A stretch of 64,000 bases of DNA from Opitutia bacterium. GTDB taxonomy: Bacteria; Verrucomicrobiota; Verrucomicrobiia; Opitutales; UBA953. Location of the stretch: contig CANGFP010000001.1 of assembly GCA_947453335.1 (NCBI GenBank), positions 186,001 to 250,000 of the forward strand. Reading direction: 5' to 3'. Shown one piece after another: positions 1-8,716 of the stretch. The notes below the pieces were generated by a model that saw only the letters and a program-made list of their open reading frames with translations, did not search any database and had not been told where the DNA came from. Positions within the stretch are counted from its first letter, which is position 1, and every line of letters starts with the position of its first letter. Position numbers and translations under genes: made by a program.

Positions 1-766
1 TGTCGTAGGAAGGCTGGGCGCGGCCGGGCTGCCAGGTGGACGCCGGCCAGTAGCGGGAGGAGTCGGGCGTCAGCACTTCGTCGATGAGCACGAGCGAGCC
101 GTCGGGCGCGGTGCCGAACTCGAACTTCGTGTCGGCGAGGATCACGCCTGCCTTGGCGGCGCGTTCGGCGCCCATGCGGTAGAGCGCGATGGACGTGTCG
201 TGCACCGTGCGGAAGACCTTGGCGCCGAGGATCTGCTCGCACTGCGCGTTGGTGATGGCCTCGTCGTGGCCTTCGGCGGCCTTGGTCGACGGCGTGAAGA
301 TCGGCGTCGGCAGCTTCGAGCCGTCGAGCAGGCCCGTGGGCAGGGCGTGGTCGAGGATGGCGCCGCTCTTCTTGTACTCCTTGAAGCCGCTGCCGGCGAG
401 GTAGCCGCGCACGACGGCCTCGACGGGCAACGGCTGCAGCTTGCGCACCAGCATCGAGCGCGGAATCAGGTGCTCGTGGCCCTTGAGCGCGCGGGCGAGC
501 GCGGCGGCATGGTCGGGCACCAAATGCGTCGGGAAGAGCGCCTTCGCCTGTTCGAACCACCAAAGGCTGATGTGCGTGAGCAGGATGCCTTTGCCCGGGA
601 CGCCGTTGGGCATGACCACGTCGAACGCCGAAAGTCGGTCGGTCGCCACGATGAGGTAGTGTTCGCCCAGGTCGAAGACCTCGCGGACCTTGCCCTTGGC
701 CTTCAGCGGGAAAGGCAGGCCGGTCACGGTCATCAAGGCTTCCTTGGGCAAGGGCGGCGTTTTCAT
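1..766 (-). CDS. purC: Phosphoribosylaminoimidazole-succinocarboxamide synthase, 3' part outside window
   Basis: SAICAR synthase joins CAIR and aspartate using ATP in cytoplasmic purine synthesis. The frame read on the minus strand from ATG at 766 stays open to the window edge (about 255 residues), so the C-terminus is missing. Family motifs are clear: KGKVREVFDLG near residues 24-34, TDRLSAFDVVMPNG soon after, VVRGYLAGSGFKEYKKSG in the middle, then DTKFEFG and IDEVLTPDSSRYW. A second ATG at residue 12 is a possible start. The gene is divergent from the TatD-type gene, with about 100 bp between them that must hold both promoters. The family assignment is firm; the full length cannot be judged. 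Confidence 0.95.
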   Translation of the reverse strand, partial: MKTPPLPKEALMTVTGLPFPLKAKGKVREVFDLGEHYLIVATDRLSAFDVVMPNGVPGKGILLTHISLWWFEQAKALFPTHLVPDHAAALARALKGHEHLIPRSMLVRKLQPLPVEAVVRGYLAGSGFKEYKKSGAILDHALPTGLLDGSKLPTPIFTPSTKAAEGHDEAITNAQCEQILGAKVFRTVHDTSIALYRMGAERAAKAGVILADTKFEFGTAPDGSLVLIDEVLTPDSSRYWPASTWQPGRAQPSYD

Positions 767-867
767 CCTGCCACGGAGATAGGCGAGGGCGGGGCGAGAG
801 GGCAAGGAGAACGCGCGCCGATTCGGCGTTGAGGCGCGGCCCTGTTCCTTCAGGATGGCGGTCCCGG

Positions 868-1665
868 ATGCTCGTCCACGACGCCCATTGCCATTACCAG
901 TTCGCCGAAGTCCCGGCCGCGGCCGTCGACCTCGCCCGCCGCGAAGGCGTCGGCTACGCGGTCGTCAACGGCAGCGCGCCGGTCGACTGGCCGGACGTCG
1001 CCGCGTTGGCGGCGCGGGACGCCCGCAACCTGCCGGCGTTCGGCCTGCATCCTTGGGACGTCCCTACCGCGCCCGTCGGGTGGGAAGCGTTGCTGCGGGA
1101 GACCCTCGTCGCGCATCCGCAGGCCTCGGTCGGAGAGATGGGCCTGGACCGTTGGGTGGAAGGCCACGACCCGGTCGCGCAGGAAACCGCCTTCCGCGCG
1201 CAGCTTGCTTTGGCCGTCGAGCTGGAGCGTCCGCTGACCATCCACTGCGTCCGCGCCATCGGACCGCTCATGGACATCCTCCGCGCCACGCCCGTGCCTC
1301 GGCGCGGGTTCCTCCTCCACAGCTGGAACGGCCCTGTCGAACTCGTGCCCGAGCTCGCCGGCCTCGGCGCCTACTTCTCCTTCAGCGCGCATCACCTCCG
1401 TCCGACCAAGGCGGACCTCCGCGCGCAGTTCGCCGCCGCGATCCCCGCGGACCGCGTGCTCGTCGAGACCGACGCCCCGGCGCTGTGCCCGGCGCCCGAA
1501 CATCGCCGGTACGAACTCCCGCCGGACGCCGCGGGCGTCGCGCAGAACCACCCCGCCAACCTCCTCGTCAACCTGGAGGAACTCGCGCGCACGCGCGGGC
1601 TTTCTCCGGAAACGGCCGCGGAGCTCACGTGCGCGAACTTCGCGCGCCTATTCCTGGGGCAGTAG
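868..1665 (+). CDS. TatD-family metal-dependent hydrolase
   Basis: A 265-residue TIM-barrel hydrolase of the TatD family, whose members are metal-dependent nucleases. Metal ligands expected for the family are visible: DAHCH at residues 4-8, the glutamate in GEMGLDRW, the histidine in IHCVRA, the histidine in LLHSWNG and the aspartate in LVETDAP near the C-terminus. The ATG at 868 gives the usual N-terminus (MLVHDAHCHY); an upstream TTG at 829 would add 13 unlikely residues. It converges with tcdA, and the two coding regions overlap by 18 bp (1648-1665). The exact substrate is not predictable; TatD, YcfH and YjjV types are not separated here. Confidence 0.85.
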   Translation: MLVHDAHCHYQFAEVPAAAVDLARREGVGYAVVNGSAPVDWPDVAALAARDARNLPAFGLHPWDVPTAPVGWEALLRETLVAHPQASVGEMGLDRWVEGHDPVAQETAFRAQLALAVELERPLTIHCVRAIGPLMDILRATPVPRRGFLLHSWNGPVELVPELAGLGAYFSFSAHHLRPTKADLRAQFAAAIPADRVLVETDAPALCPAPEHRRYELPPDAAGVAQNHPANLLVNLEELARTRGLSPETAAELTCANFARLFLGQ

Positions 1666-2430
1666 CGCGAGCCGCAGCGCCTCGCCCGCGGCCGCCAGCC
1701 CGAACGCGCCGGCCACGTGGGACGCCGTCCCGTAGCCCCATTCGCAGTTCGGGTGCAGGTCTTCGCCCTCGGGGATCTCGCCGCCCGGCAGCCCCGCGCA
1801 ATCTGTCGGCTGCGTGAACGGCTCGTCGGACCACACGCACGACACCCCGAACGGCGCCTTGCCGCGGGGGAAGTCGAAGTTCTGCCGCAGCCGCTTGCGG
1901 ACCAGCATCATCAGCGGGTCGTCGCGCGAATCGCGGAGGTCGGTGACCTTGAGCCGCGTCCCGTCGAGCCGCCCCGCGCAGCCCCCGACCGTGACCACGC
2001 GCAGCCGGCGGTTGACCGCCTCGGCGATGAGCCCGCACTTCGGCGACAACGCGTCCATCGCGTCGATGACCACGCCGTCGAAGCCCGCGAGCACCTCATG
2101 CGGGTTGAAGCGCGACAGGAAGCGCGTGTGCAGCGTCGTGCGGATCCCCGGATGGATCGAGCGCGCCCGGGCGGCCACGGCCTCGGTCTTGGCCACGCCC
2201 TCGCTGCCGGCGACCGCGTGCAGCTGCCGGTTCGTGTTGGAGACGCAGACCGTGTCGCCGTCGACCAGCGCCAGGTGCCCGACCCCGGAGCGCGCGAGCG
2301 CCTCGGCCGTCCAGGAACCCACGCCGCCGAGACCCACGACCAGGAAGCCGCTGCGCGACAGCCGTTCCAGCCCGGCCAGCCCGTAGAGCCGGCCGACGCC
2401 GGCGAACCGTTCGAGGTAGGCGGGATCCAT
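1648..2430 (-). CDS. tcdA: tRNA threonylcarbamoyladenosine dehydratase (ThiF/E1-like)
   Basis: TcdA uses ATP to cyclise t6A37 to ct6A in tRNAs reading ANN codons. The 260-residue protein has the E1-like Rossmann start VVGLGGVGSWTAEALARSG with nucleotide binding, followed by LVDGDTVCVSNTNRQLHA. The centre (VIDAMDALSPKC, then VTVGGCAGRLDGTRL) and the C-terminal part SCVWSDEP resemble TcdA/CsdL rather than MoeB or ThiF, and no sulfur-carrier gene lies next to it. The start is ATG 2430 (MDPAYLERF) or ATG 2439, three codons upstream; both are plausible. It is divergent from the gene at 2532 and its end overlaps the end of the TatD-like gene. Confidence 0.9.
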   Translation of the reverse strand: MDPAYLERFAGVGRLYGLAGLERLSRSGFLVVGLGGVGSWTAEALARSGVGHLALVDGDTVCVSNTNRQLHAVAGSEGVAKTEAVAARARSIHPGIRTTLHTRFLSRFNPHEVLAGFDGVVIDAMDALSPKCGLIAEAVNRRLRVVTVGGCAGRLDGTRLKVTDLRDSRDDPLMMLVRKRLRQNFDFPRGKAPFGVSCVWSDEPFTQPTDCAGLPGGEIPEGEDLHPNCEWGYGTASHVAGAFGLAAAGEALRLALLPQE

Positions 2431-2531
2431 GCGCGGCATCGAAGGCGGAAACCGCGCCCACTCCAAGAAACAAAACGCTCCGGGCTTGAACGCGACCCGA
2501 ACCCCGCAAAGATGTCCGCCCGCCCCTTTCC

Positions 2532-3041
2532 ATGTCCGACTCCGCCTCGAACGTCCCCCAGGTCCTCATCGCGCCGTCCTCCCCCCTGTGGTACCATGTC
2601 CTGATGACCGCGGTCGTCGGCCTCGTGCTCGGCCTGCTCATCGCCTTCGGCTTCGTCCTCCGCGACCATTTCCAGGCCGACGGCATGACCGCCGCCTTCC
2701 GCGAAGCCCGCGCCCCGCTCATCCAGTACCGCCTCGAGAAAGGCGCCTGGCCGGCGAAGTTCGATTTCCGCGCCCCGCCGGCCGACCTCGTCGCCTTCGG
2801 CTTCGCCAAGGCCGTCCAGCCCGCGGTGGACAAGGCCACCCTGGTCGGCGCGTGGACCTTCACGACCGACGGCCCCGCCGGCAAGGGCGTGCCCGCGATC
2901 GTCTTCACCCCGTCCACCTTCGACGCCTCCGCGCGCCGCATCCTCGAGGTCGTCGACGGCCGCGTGGACGACGGCGAGCCCACCAAGGGCGGTTTCCGCG
3001 TCACCGACGCCGAAGCCGCGTTTACGCTGAAGGCCGAGTGA
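2532..3041 (+). CDS. Hypothetical single-pass membrane protein, pseudopilin-like soluble part
   Basis: A 169-residue protein with one strong transmembrane segment at about residues 24-46 (VVGLVLGLLIAFGFVL inside it) and a soluble C-terminal domain. After the membrane helix come FREARAPLIQYRLEKGAWP and a beta-rich part. This resembles the helix-plus-sheet layout of GspG/GspH-type pseudopilins, where a Y-R/K-x-x-x-G-x-W/Y-P phrase is common. However, no prepilin-peptidase site (G followed by F-T-L-x-E) precedes the helix, so a processed pilin is not supported. The ATG at 2532 is well placed. It converges with prfA, overlapping its 3' end by 20 bp. Function unknown. Confidence 0.7.
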   Translation: MSDSASNVPQVLIAPSSPLWYHVLMTAVVGLVLGLLIAFGFVLRDHFQADGMTAAFREARAPLIQYRLEKGAWPAKFDFRAPPADLVAFGFAKAVQPAVDKATLVGAWTFTTDGPAGKGVPAIVFTPSTFDASARRILEVVDGRVDDGEPTKGGFRVTDAEAAFTLKAE

Positions 3042-4113
3042 TCGCCTCGGCCCGCGTGCGCAGGTCGGCCTCGTAGAGCGCGTTCACCAGTTCGTCCAGG
3101 TCGCCCTCCAGCACCTGTTCGATCCCGTGGACCGTCAGGTCGATGCGGTGGTCGGTGATGCGGTTCTGCGGGAAGTTGTAGGTCCGGATGCGTTCGGAGC
3201 GGTCGCCCGAGCCGATCATGTTCTTGCGGGCGTCGGCGCGGGCCTCGCGTTCCTTGGCGCGCGTCATGTCGAGCAGGCGGGAGCGCAGGACGCGGAGCGC
3301 CTTCTGGCGGTTGCGCAGCTGGGAGCGCTCGTCGGCGCAGTAGACCATGAGCCCGGTCGGCTTGTGGATGATCTGCACGGCCGACTCCGTCTTGTTGACG
3401 TGCTGGCCGCCGGCGCCGGAAGCGCGGGCCACCGACATGTCGAGGTCCTCGGGCTTGAGCACGACCTCGGCCTCCTCGGCCTCGGCCAGGACCGCGACCG
3501 TGGCGGCTGAGGTATGGACGCGGCCGGAGGCCTCGGTGGCCGGGACGCGTTGGACGCGGTGGACCCCCGCCTCGTGGCGGAGCAGGGCCGTGGCCCCTTC
3601 GCCCTCGATGAGCAGGACCGCTTCGCGGACCCCGCCGAGGTCGGATTGCGCCATCGACATCAGTTCGTGCTTCCAGCCCTTGCGTTCGGCGAAGCGCGTG
3701 TAGGCGCGGAGCAGTTCTGAGGCGAACAGCGAGGCCTCCTCGCCGCCCGTGCCGGCGCGGATCTCGACGAGCGCGTTGCGGTCGTCGCCGGGGTTGGGCG
3801 GCACGATCGCCTTGACCAGCTGGTCGCGGGCGACCTCGACCAAGGGCGTCAGCCGGCGGATCTCCTCGTCGGCCATGCGGCGCATCTCCGGGTCGCTCTC
3901 GCCGGCCAAGGCCTGGGCCTCGGCCAGCTCCTTCTCGAGCCCCGTGAGCAGGTCGTCGGCCTTGACCGCCTTGCCGGTGAAGCGCAGCTCGGCCCCGAGG
4001 GCGGCGGCCCGGCGGGAGTCCCCGAAAGTCGCCGGGTCGGCCATGAGCCCTTCCAGCTCGGCGAGGCGTCGGCGGAGGCCGGAGAGGTCGGGTCTGAGGG
4101 GGGCTTCGGCCAT
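3022..4113 (-). CDS. prfA: Peptide chain release factor 1
   Basis: RF1 recognises UAA and UAG and triggers hydrolysis of peptidyl-tRNA. The 363-residue length is typical. The catalytic GGQ lies at residues 235-237 (ASGAGGQHVNKTESAVQ), and the tripeptide PAT at 191-193 is the RF1 form of the stop-codon anticodon (RF2 has SPF). GTGGEEASLFASELLRAY near 121 is also family-specific. The ATG at 4113 gives MAEAPLRPDL. No prmC (HemK) methylase follows, because the next gene converges. The gene is divergent from the HAD hydrolase, with 108 bp between them. Confidence 0.96.
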   Translation of the reverse strand: MAEAPLRPDLSGLRRRLAELEGLMADPATFGDSRRAAALGAELRFTGKAVKADDLLTGLEKELAEAQALAGESDPEMRRMADEEIRRLTPLVEVARDQLVKAIVPPNPGDDRNALVEIRAGTGGEEASLFASELLRAYTRFAERKGWKHELMSMAQSDLGGVREAVLLIEGEGATALLRHEAGVHRVQRVPATEASGRVHTSAATVAVLAEAEEAEVVLKPEDLDMSVARASGAGGQHVNKTESAVQIIHKPTGLMVYCADERSQLRNRQKALRVLRSRLLDMTRAKEREARADARKNMIGSGDRSERIRTYNFPQNRITDHRIDLTVHGIEQVLEGDLDELVNALYEADLRTRAEAITRPSA

Positions 4114-4221
4114 GGCGGAGGGACGGGAATCGGGCTTGGACAGCGGGGCTGCCTCCGTTAGTTAATGGATGCTTGGGGACTCTCCCCGCAAGCCCGACCT
4201 TTCACCCTTTTCCGATTTAGC

Positions 4222-5247
4222 ATGCAGACCAAGGAACCCGCCCTGCGCGGCAGCCACGTCCTCTCCTGTGTCTGGGACTTCGACAAGACCCTCTGTCCCG
4301 GGTACATGCAGACCCCGCTCTTCCGCGCCTACGGCGTCGACGAGGAGCAGTTCTGGAAGGAGACGAACCAGCTCCCGGCCCTGTACCAGCGCAAAGGCAT
4401 CCGCACCTCGAAGGACTCCGTCTACCTCAACCACCTCCTCAGCTACGTGAAGTCCGGGCCCATGAAGGGCCTCACCAACCGCCGCCTCCGCGAGCTTGGC
4501 GCCGAAGTCGAGCTCTGCCCGGGCCTCCCGGAGTTCTTCCCCGCGCTCAAGGAATACGTCCGCGAGCTCGGCCGGAAGCACAACGTCGAGGTCGTCCTCG
4601 AGCACTACGTCATCAGCACCGGCCTCGCGGAGATGATCCGCGGCACCGCGCTCGCCGCGCATTGCGACGGCATCTACGGCTGCGAGTTCCTCGAGCACCC
4701 GCTTCCGCCGCACTTCAGCAAGCAGGACGAGCTAGCGCTGGAGCTCCCCACCGAGATCACGCAGGTCGCCGCCATGGTGGACAACACCATCAAGACCCGC
4801 TTCCTCTTCGAGATCAACAAAGGCTCGAACAAGAACGCCGACATCGACGTCAACGCCGTCGTCCTCGCCGAGGACCGCCGCGTGCCGTTCGAGAACATGA
4901 TCTACGTCGCGGACGGTCCGAGCGACGTCCCCGTCTTCTCGCTGCTCCGCAAGAACGGCGGCAAGGCCTTCGCCGTCTACGTCCCCACCAACGAGGCCGA
5001 GTTCGCCCAGAACGACGCGCTCCTCCAGGCCGGCCGCGTCCATGGCTACGGCCCGTGCGACTACGGCGCGGCGTCCTTCACCCCGAAGTGGATCCGCCAC
5101 GCGCTGGCGGGCATGGTCGAGCGCCTCGCCGCCGAGCGCACCCGCGCCCTCGCCGCGCGCGTCACGCGCCCGCCCCGCCACATCCACGCCGACCCCGCCG
5201 CCCCGCGCGACCCGTCGGCGGCGCAGGGCAACCTCTTCGGCGAATAA
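4222..5247 (+). CDS. HAD-superfamily hydrolase of unassigned type
   Basis: A 341-residue cytoplasmic protein with HAD motif I, DFDKTLCPG, at about residues 19-27, a motif II serine/threonine in YVISTGLAE, and a motif IV-like VADGPSDVPVFS near residue 230. These indicate phosphate-monoester or related hydrolysis through an aspartyl-phosphate. It is longer than phosphoserine phosphatases, carrying an extended cap between motifs I and II and about 60 extra C-terminal residues rich in Ala/Arg/Pro. The ATG at 4222 follows a long leader; an upstream ATG at 4165 would add 19 residues unlike the family. ftsK begins 9 bp after its stop, so they may be co-transcribed. The substrate is unknown. Confidence 0.8.
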   Translation: MQTKEPALRGSHVLSCVWDFDKTLCPGYMQTPLFRAYGVDEEQFWKETNQLPALYQRKGIRTSKDSVYLNHLLSYVKSGPMKGLTNRRLRELGAEVELCPGLPEFFPALKEYVRELGRKHNVEVVLEHYVISTGLAEMIRGTALAAHCDGIYGCEFLEHPLPPHFSKQDELALELPTEITQVAAMVDNTIKTRFLFEINKGSNKNADIDVNAVVLAEDRRVPFENMIYVADGPSDVPVFSLLRKNGGKAFAVYVPTNEAEFAQNDALLQAGRVHGYGPCDYGAASFTPKWIRHALAGMVERLAAERTRALAARVTRPPRHIHADPAAPRDPSAAQGNLFGE

Positions 5248-5256
5248 GCCCTTTTC

Positions 5257-7875
5257 ATGCCCGCCCCCGCCCGTAAGCGCACCGCCACGCTGGCCACGCC
5301 CGCCAGCGAAAGCCGCCCGATCCTCGCCGTCGTCCTCGGACTCCTGGCGACCTTCCTGGTCATAGCGCTCGTCTTCCACTCCACGACCGACGCGAACCTC
5401 CTGCCGGGTTGGCTCGAGCGCACCTTCGGGTTCCCGACCGCGACGGCCGACGCCGCGAGCAGCAACCCGTGCGGTTCGTTCGGCGCGACCATCGCGGTGA
5501 CGCTGTTCTGCCTCTTCGGCTATGGTGCGTTCTTCGGCCCGGCCTTCCTGTTCGCCGCCGCCTGGTTCGCGCTCAACAACCGCGCGCACACGCTGTGGCC
5601 GACCAAGGTCGCGCTCATGTCGGCGTGCCTCCTGTTCGGCGCGCCCATCCTCGCGCTCGCGCTGGGCTCCGACACCTCCGGCGCCTTCGACCCCAAGGGA
5701 CCCGGCGGCGTCCTCGGCGGGTTCATCTACCTCAAGCTCTGCCTGCCGGTCCTCGGCGAATACGGCACCTGGGTCCTCCTCTTCCCCTACGGCTTCTGCC
5801 TCCTCGGCGCGCTCGTCGACGACCCGAAGGCCACCCTCACCGCCTGGATCGGCGAGATGCGCGACGGCGTCGGCTCCTGGAACGCCGAACGCCAGGCCGC
5901 CGCCGCCCGCGCCGCCGCCGAACGCGTCCGCCAGCAGCAGGCCGCCGCCGAGCTCCGCCGCAAGCAGCAGGAGGTCGTCGGCGCCGAGGTCTCCTCCCTG
6001 CCGTCGGCCGCCGCCCGGCCCATGGTCAAGATCGAGGACATCCCGCTCGACGACGATGCGGACATCGAGCCCGCCCCGCGCGAAGCCGAGCCCGCCGCGA
6101 AGGGTCCCGTCACCGTCAAGCCCGAGAACGTCACCATCACGCCGCTCGCCGACGAGCCGGCGGAGGACGAGGAGCCGGAGGACGACGAAGAAGCGGCCCC
6201 GCCCGCCGCCGCCAAGCCCAAGGCCGCTCCCAAGCCCCTCGAGCCCACTCCGGCCGTCGCCGGCGCCGGCAAGGTCCTCATCGTCAAGCCCGAGGAGATC
6301 GAGCGGGCCAAGGCCTCGCAGCAGCTGAAGAAGCGGGGCGAGTACCACTTCCCCGCGATCGCGTTGCTCAACGAGCCCAAGGCCGCCGGCAACGCCCCCG
6401 CGGAGGACTTCCGCAAGCGCGCCCAGGACCTCATCGAGACCCTCAAGCAGTTCAAGGTCGAGTGCATCCCCGTCGACCCGACCAACGGCGTCGACGTCGG
6501 CATCCAGCAAGGCCCCTCGATCACCCGCTACGAGATCAAGCCGGCCCCCGGCGTGCGCGTCGAGAAGATCGCCAACCTCTCGAACAACATCGCGATGAAC
6601 CTCGAGGCCGAGGCCGTCCGCATCCTCGCGCCCGTGCCCGGCAAGGGCACCGTCGGCATCGAGATCCCCAACCGCAACCGCAAGGACGTCCTCCTCCGCG
6701 AGATCATCGAGTCCAAGGCCTGGGCCGAGACCTCCATGGAGCTCCCCGTCGTGCTCGGCGTGGACAGCGTCACGAACAAGCCCGTCATCCAGGACCTCGC
6801 CAAGATGCCGCACGCCCTCATCGCCGGCGCCACCGGCCAGGGCAAGTCGGTCTGCATCAACGCGATCATCGTCTCGCTGCTCTACCGCTGCACGCCGCAG
6901 GACCTGCGCTTCATCATGGTCGACCCCAAGGTCGTCGAACTGCAGATCTTCAACCAGCTCCCGCACCTGCTCATCCCGGTCGAGACCGACCCCAAGCGCG
7001 TGCCGTCGGCGCTCAAGTGGCTCATCGCCGAGATGCAGCGCCGCTACAAGATCTTCGCCAAGTGCGGCGTGAAGAACATCACCGGCTTCAACGCCAAGCT
7101 CGCCAAGGAGGCCGGCCAGCCGAAGCAGGAGGAGCTGCCGCTGAGCCCCGAGGAGCAGGCCGCCGCGGCCGCCGCCGCCGAGGCAGTCATCGACGACGGC
7201 GTGCGCATCCCGGCCGAGAAGCTGCCCTACATCGTCTGCATCATCGACGAGATGGCGGACTTGATGATGGTCGCCGCGCAGGACATCGAGACCTCCGTCG
7301 CGCGCATCGCCCAGCTGGCCCGCGCCGCCGGCATCCACCTCGTGCTCGCCACGCAGCGCCCGTCGACCGACGTCATCACCGGCCTGATCAAGGCCAACCT
7401 GCCGACGCGCATCGGCTTCAAGGTCTCCTCGCAGATCGACTCCCGCACGATCCTGGACCGCGGCGGAGCCGAGGCCCTCGTCGGCCGCGGCGACATGCTC
7501 TTCGTCCCGCCGGGCAGCGCCACGCTCAACCGCGTACAAGGCGCGTTCGTCGGCGAGCAGGAGGTCTCGGCGATCGTCGAGTTCCTCCGCGACAAGAACG
7601 GCGCGCCCGAGTTCGCCCAGGAGGTCGTCGAAGCCATCCAGGAATCCGCCGAGGGCGGGGAAGGCGGCGGCGAGGACGGGGAGGATGGCGAAGACCCGCT
7701 GGTGTCCCAGAGCTGGGCCATCATCAAGGAGACGCGCCGCGCCTCGGTCTCGATGCTGCAGCGCCGCCTCAAGCTCGGCTACAACCGCGCGGCGCGCATC
7801 ATGGACATCCTCCACGACAAGGGCTACGTGGGTCCCGAGAACGGCTCGAGCCCGCGCGAGATCCTCGTCGACTGA
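5257..7875 (+). CDS. ftsK: DNA translocase FtsK/SpoIIIE
   Basis: An 872-residue septal DNA pump that moves chromosome termini and aids dimer resolution. About four hydrophobic segments fill residues 20-190 (for example ILAVVLGLLATFLVIALVF). An acidic, Ala/Pro-rich linker spans about 210-350. The motor domain carries Walker A GATGQGKSVCIN at about 524 and Walker B IIDEMADLMM at about 661, with the typical LVLATQRPSTDVITGLIKAN. The C-terminal winged-helix gamma domain (about 813-872, SMLQRRLKLGYNRAARIM) would read polar DNA sequences. An Ala-rich insertion (EEQAAAAAAAEAVIDDG) sits before the Walker B strand. The ATG at 5257 closely follows the HAD gene. Confidence 0.95.
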   Translation: MPAPARKRTATLATPASESRPILAVVLGLLATFLVIALVFHSTTDANLLPGWLERTFGFPTATADAASSNPCGSFGATIAVTLFCLFGYGAFFGPAFLFAAAWFALNNRAHTLWPTKVALMSACLLFGAPILALALGSDTSGAFDPKGPGGVLGGFIYLKLCLPVLGEYGTWVLLFPYGFCLLGALVDDPKATLTAWIGEMRDGVGSWNAERQAAAARAAAERVRQQQAAAELRRKQQEVVGAEVSSLPSAAARPMVKIEDIPLDDDADIEPAPREAEPAAKGPVTVKPENVTITPLADEPAEDEEPEDDEEAAPPAAAKPKAAPKPLEPTPAVAGAGKVLIVKPEEIERAKASQQLKKRGEYHFPAIALLNEPKAAGNAPAEDFRKRAQDLIETLKQFKVECIPVDPTNGVDVGIQQGPSITRYEIKPAPGVRVEKIANLSNNIAMNLEAEAVRILAPVPGKGTVGIEIPNRNRKDVLLREIIESKAWAETSMELPVVLGVDSVTNKPVIQDLAKMPHALIAGATGQGKSVCINAIIVSLLYRCTPQDLRFIMVDPKVVELQIFNQLPHLLIPVETDPKRVPSALKWLIAEMQRRYKIFAKCGVKNITGFNAKLAKEAGQPKQEELPLSPEEQAAAAAAAEAVIDDGVRIPAEKLPYIVCIIDEMADLMMVAAQDIETSVARIAQLARAAGIHLVLATQRPSTDVITGLIKANLPTRIGFKVSSQIDSRTILDRGGAEALVGRGDMLFVPPGSATLNRVQGAFVGEQEVSAIVEFLRDKNGAPEFAQEVVEAIQESAEGGEGGGEDGEDGEDPLVSQSWAIIKETRRASVSMLQRRLKLGYNRAARIMDILHDKGYVGPENGSSPREILVD

Positions 7876-7880
7876 ACCCG

Positions 7881-8243
7881 ATGCGCCTCGGTTGGCTCGC
7901 CGCCGTGCTCCTCGCCGCCTGTGCGGCGACGCCGCCGGCGCAGCCCGCCAAGGTGCGGTTCGACCTGGCGGCCATCCGCGCCGACGGGCTCGCCGGGCCG
8001 GCCGACGGACTCGTGTCCGTGGATTACGAATTCGTCATCCCGGCCGACCCCGCCAAGCTCGCCGAGGTGAAGCGCCTCGACCCGAGCCTCCAGGTCTCGC
8101 TCGTCGCGCGCGGCCGCATCGGCCGCAAGGACGGCCAGGCTTTGTGCACGGGCAACACGCATCGCCCGGGTTGGCGCGCGGCGTTGGAGCGCTTGGCGGC
8201 GTTGGATTACGTCGCCGAGATCCGTCGTTGCTTCTGGGAGTAG
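7881..8243 (+). CDS. Small predicted lipoprotein, unknown function
   Basis: A 120-residue protein starting 5 bp after the ftsK stop, hence probably in the same transcript. It begins with a signal sequence ending in a lipobox-like LLAAC (Cys 14), predicting attachment to a membrane. The mature part has VSVDYEFVIPAD and a C-terminal ALCTGNTHRPGWRAALERLAALDYVAEIRRCFWE. Three further cysteines are present. No known domain was recognised. It is followed by an inverted repeat at 8264-8296. Confidence 0.65.
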   Translation: MRLGWLAAVLLAACAATPPAQPAKVRFDLAAIRADGLAGPADGLVSVDYEFVIPADPAKLAEVKRLDPSLQVSLVARGRIGRKDGQALCTGNTHRPGWRAALERLAALDYVAEIRRCFWE

Positions 8244-8263
8244 CCGCGACCTGCGCAAAATAA

Positions 8264-8296
8264 CAGACCCCGGTTCCGTGAGGAGACCGGGGTCTG
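8264..8296. terminator. Rho-independent terminator, likely bidirectional
   Basis: A perfect 11-bp stem (8264-8274 with 8286-8296) and an 11-nt loop lie between two converging genes. Read on the minus strand, the stem is followed by TTATTTTG, a fair U-tract, so it best ends the transcript of the gene at 8316-8612. On the plus strand the downstream bases are not T-rich. Confidence 0.75.
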
Positions 8297-8315
8297 CGTG
8301 GGAAGCGACGAGCGC

Positions 8316-8612
8316 TTACTTGGCGGCGGGAGCGGCCGGGTCGGTCGCCGGGGTGGCGGGAGCGGCGGGGGCCGGAGCGGGCTCTTCGCCCTTCTTCTTC
8401 TTGCCCTTACCCTTTTCCTTCTTCTCGCCCTTGCCCTTCTTCTTTTCGGGCTCGGCCGGGGTGGCCGGAGGGGTCACCGGAGGCGTGGCCTTGGTCGGGT
8501 CGACCGAAGGAGCCGGAGCGGGATCCGTGGCCGGGGTGGTGGCCGGAGCAGGAGCGTCGGCCGCGAAAGCGAGGCCGGCGACGAGGAGGAGGGCGAGGAG
8601 GGAGGTGCGCAT
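8316..8612 (-). CDS. Exported low-complexity Pro/Ala/Lys-rich protein
   Basis: A 98-residue protein with a clean signal peptide (MRTSLLALLLVAGLAFAADA, cleavage near residue 18). The rest is low complexity: a Pro/Ala/Thr section, then a basic run with repeated KGK/KKK units at about 55-75, then Pro/Ala again. Such sequences are probably disordered and could bind nucleic acid, polyanions or the cell wall; no domain is recognised. Terminators lie on both sides (8264-8296 and 8674-8695), so it looks like a single-gene unit. Compare the neighbouring exported protein at 8717-9298. Confidence 0.7.
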   Translation of the reverse strand: MRTSLLALLLVAGLAFAADAPAPATTPATDPAPAPSVDPTKATPPVTPPATPAEPEKKKGKGEKKEKGKGKKKKGEEPAPAPAAPATPATDPAAPAAK

Positions 8613-8673
8613 GGGAGTGTCTGGATGAAACCCCGTCCTGTCCGGATGGTTGCACTCGATCTGTTCAAAAAGA

Positions 8674-8695
8674 AAACCCCGGCGGACCGGGGTTT
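8674..8695 (-). terminator. Rho-independent terminator after the 8717-9298 gene
   Basis: A perfect 9-bp stem (8674-8682 with 8687-8695) with a 4-nt loop. On the minus strand it is followed by a T-rich stretch (TTTTCTTTTTG). It sits 21 bp past the stop codon of the minus-strand gene at 8717-9298. Confidence 0.85.
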
Positions 8696-8716
8696 CGAAG
8701 GCGGACGATGGCCAGC

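Noticed and set aside
4732-7815. A long minus-strand open frame opposite ftsK and the HAD gene
   Set aside because: Antisense shadow with biased Asp/Gly/Arg composition and no recognisable domain.
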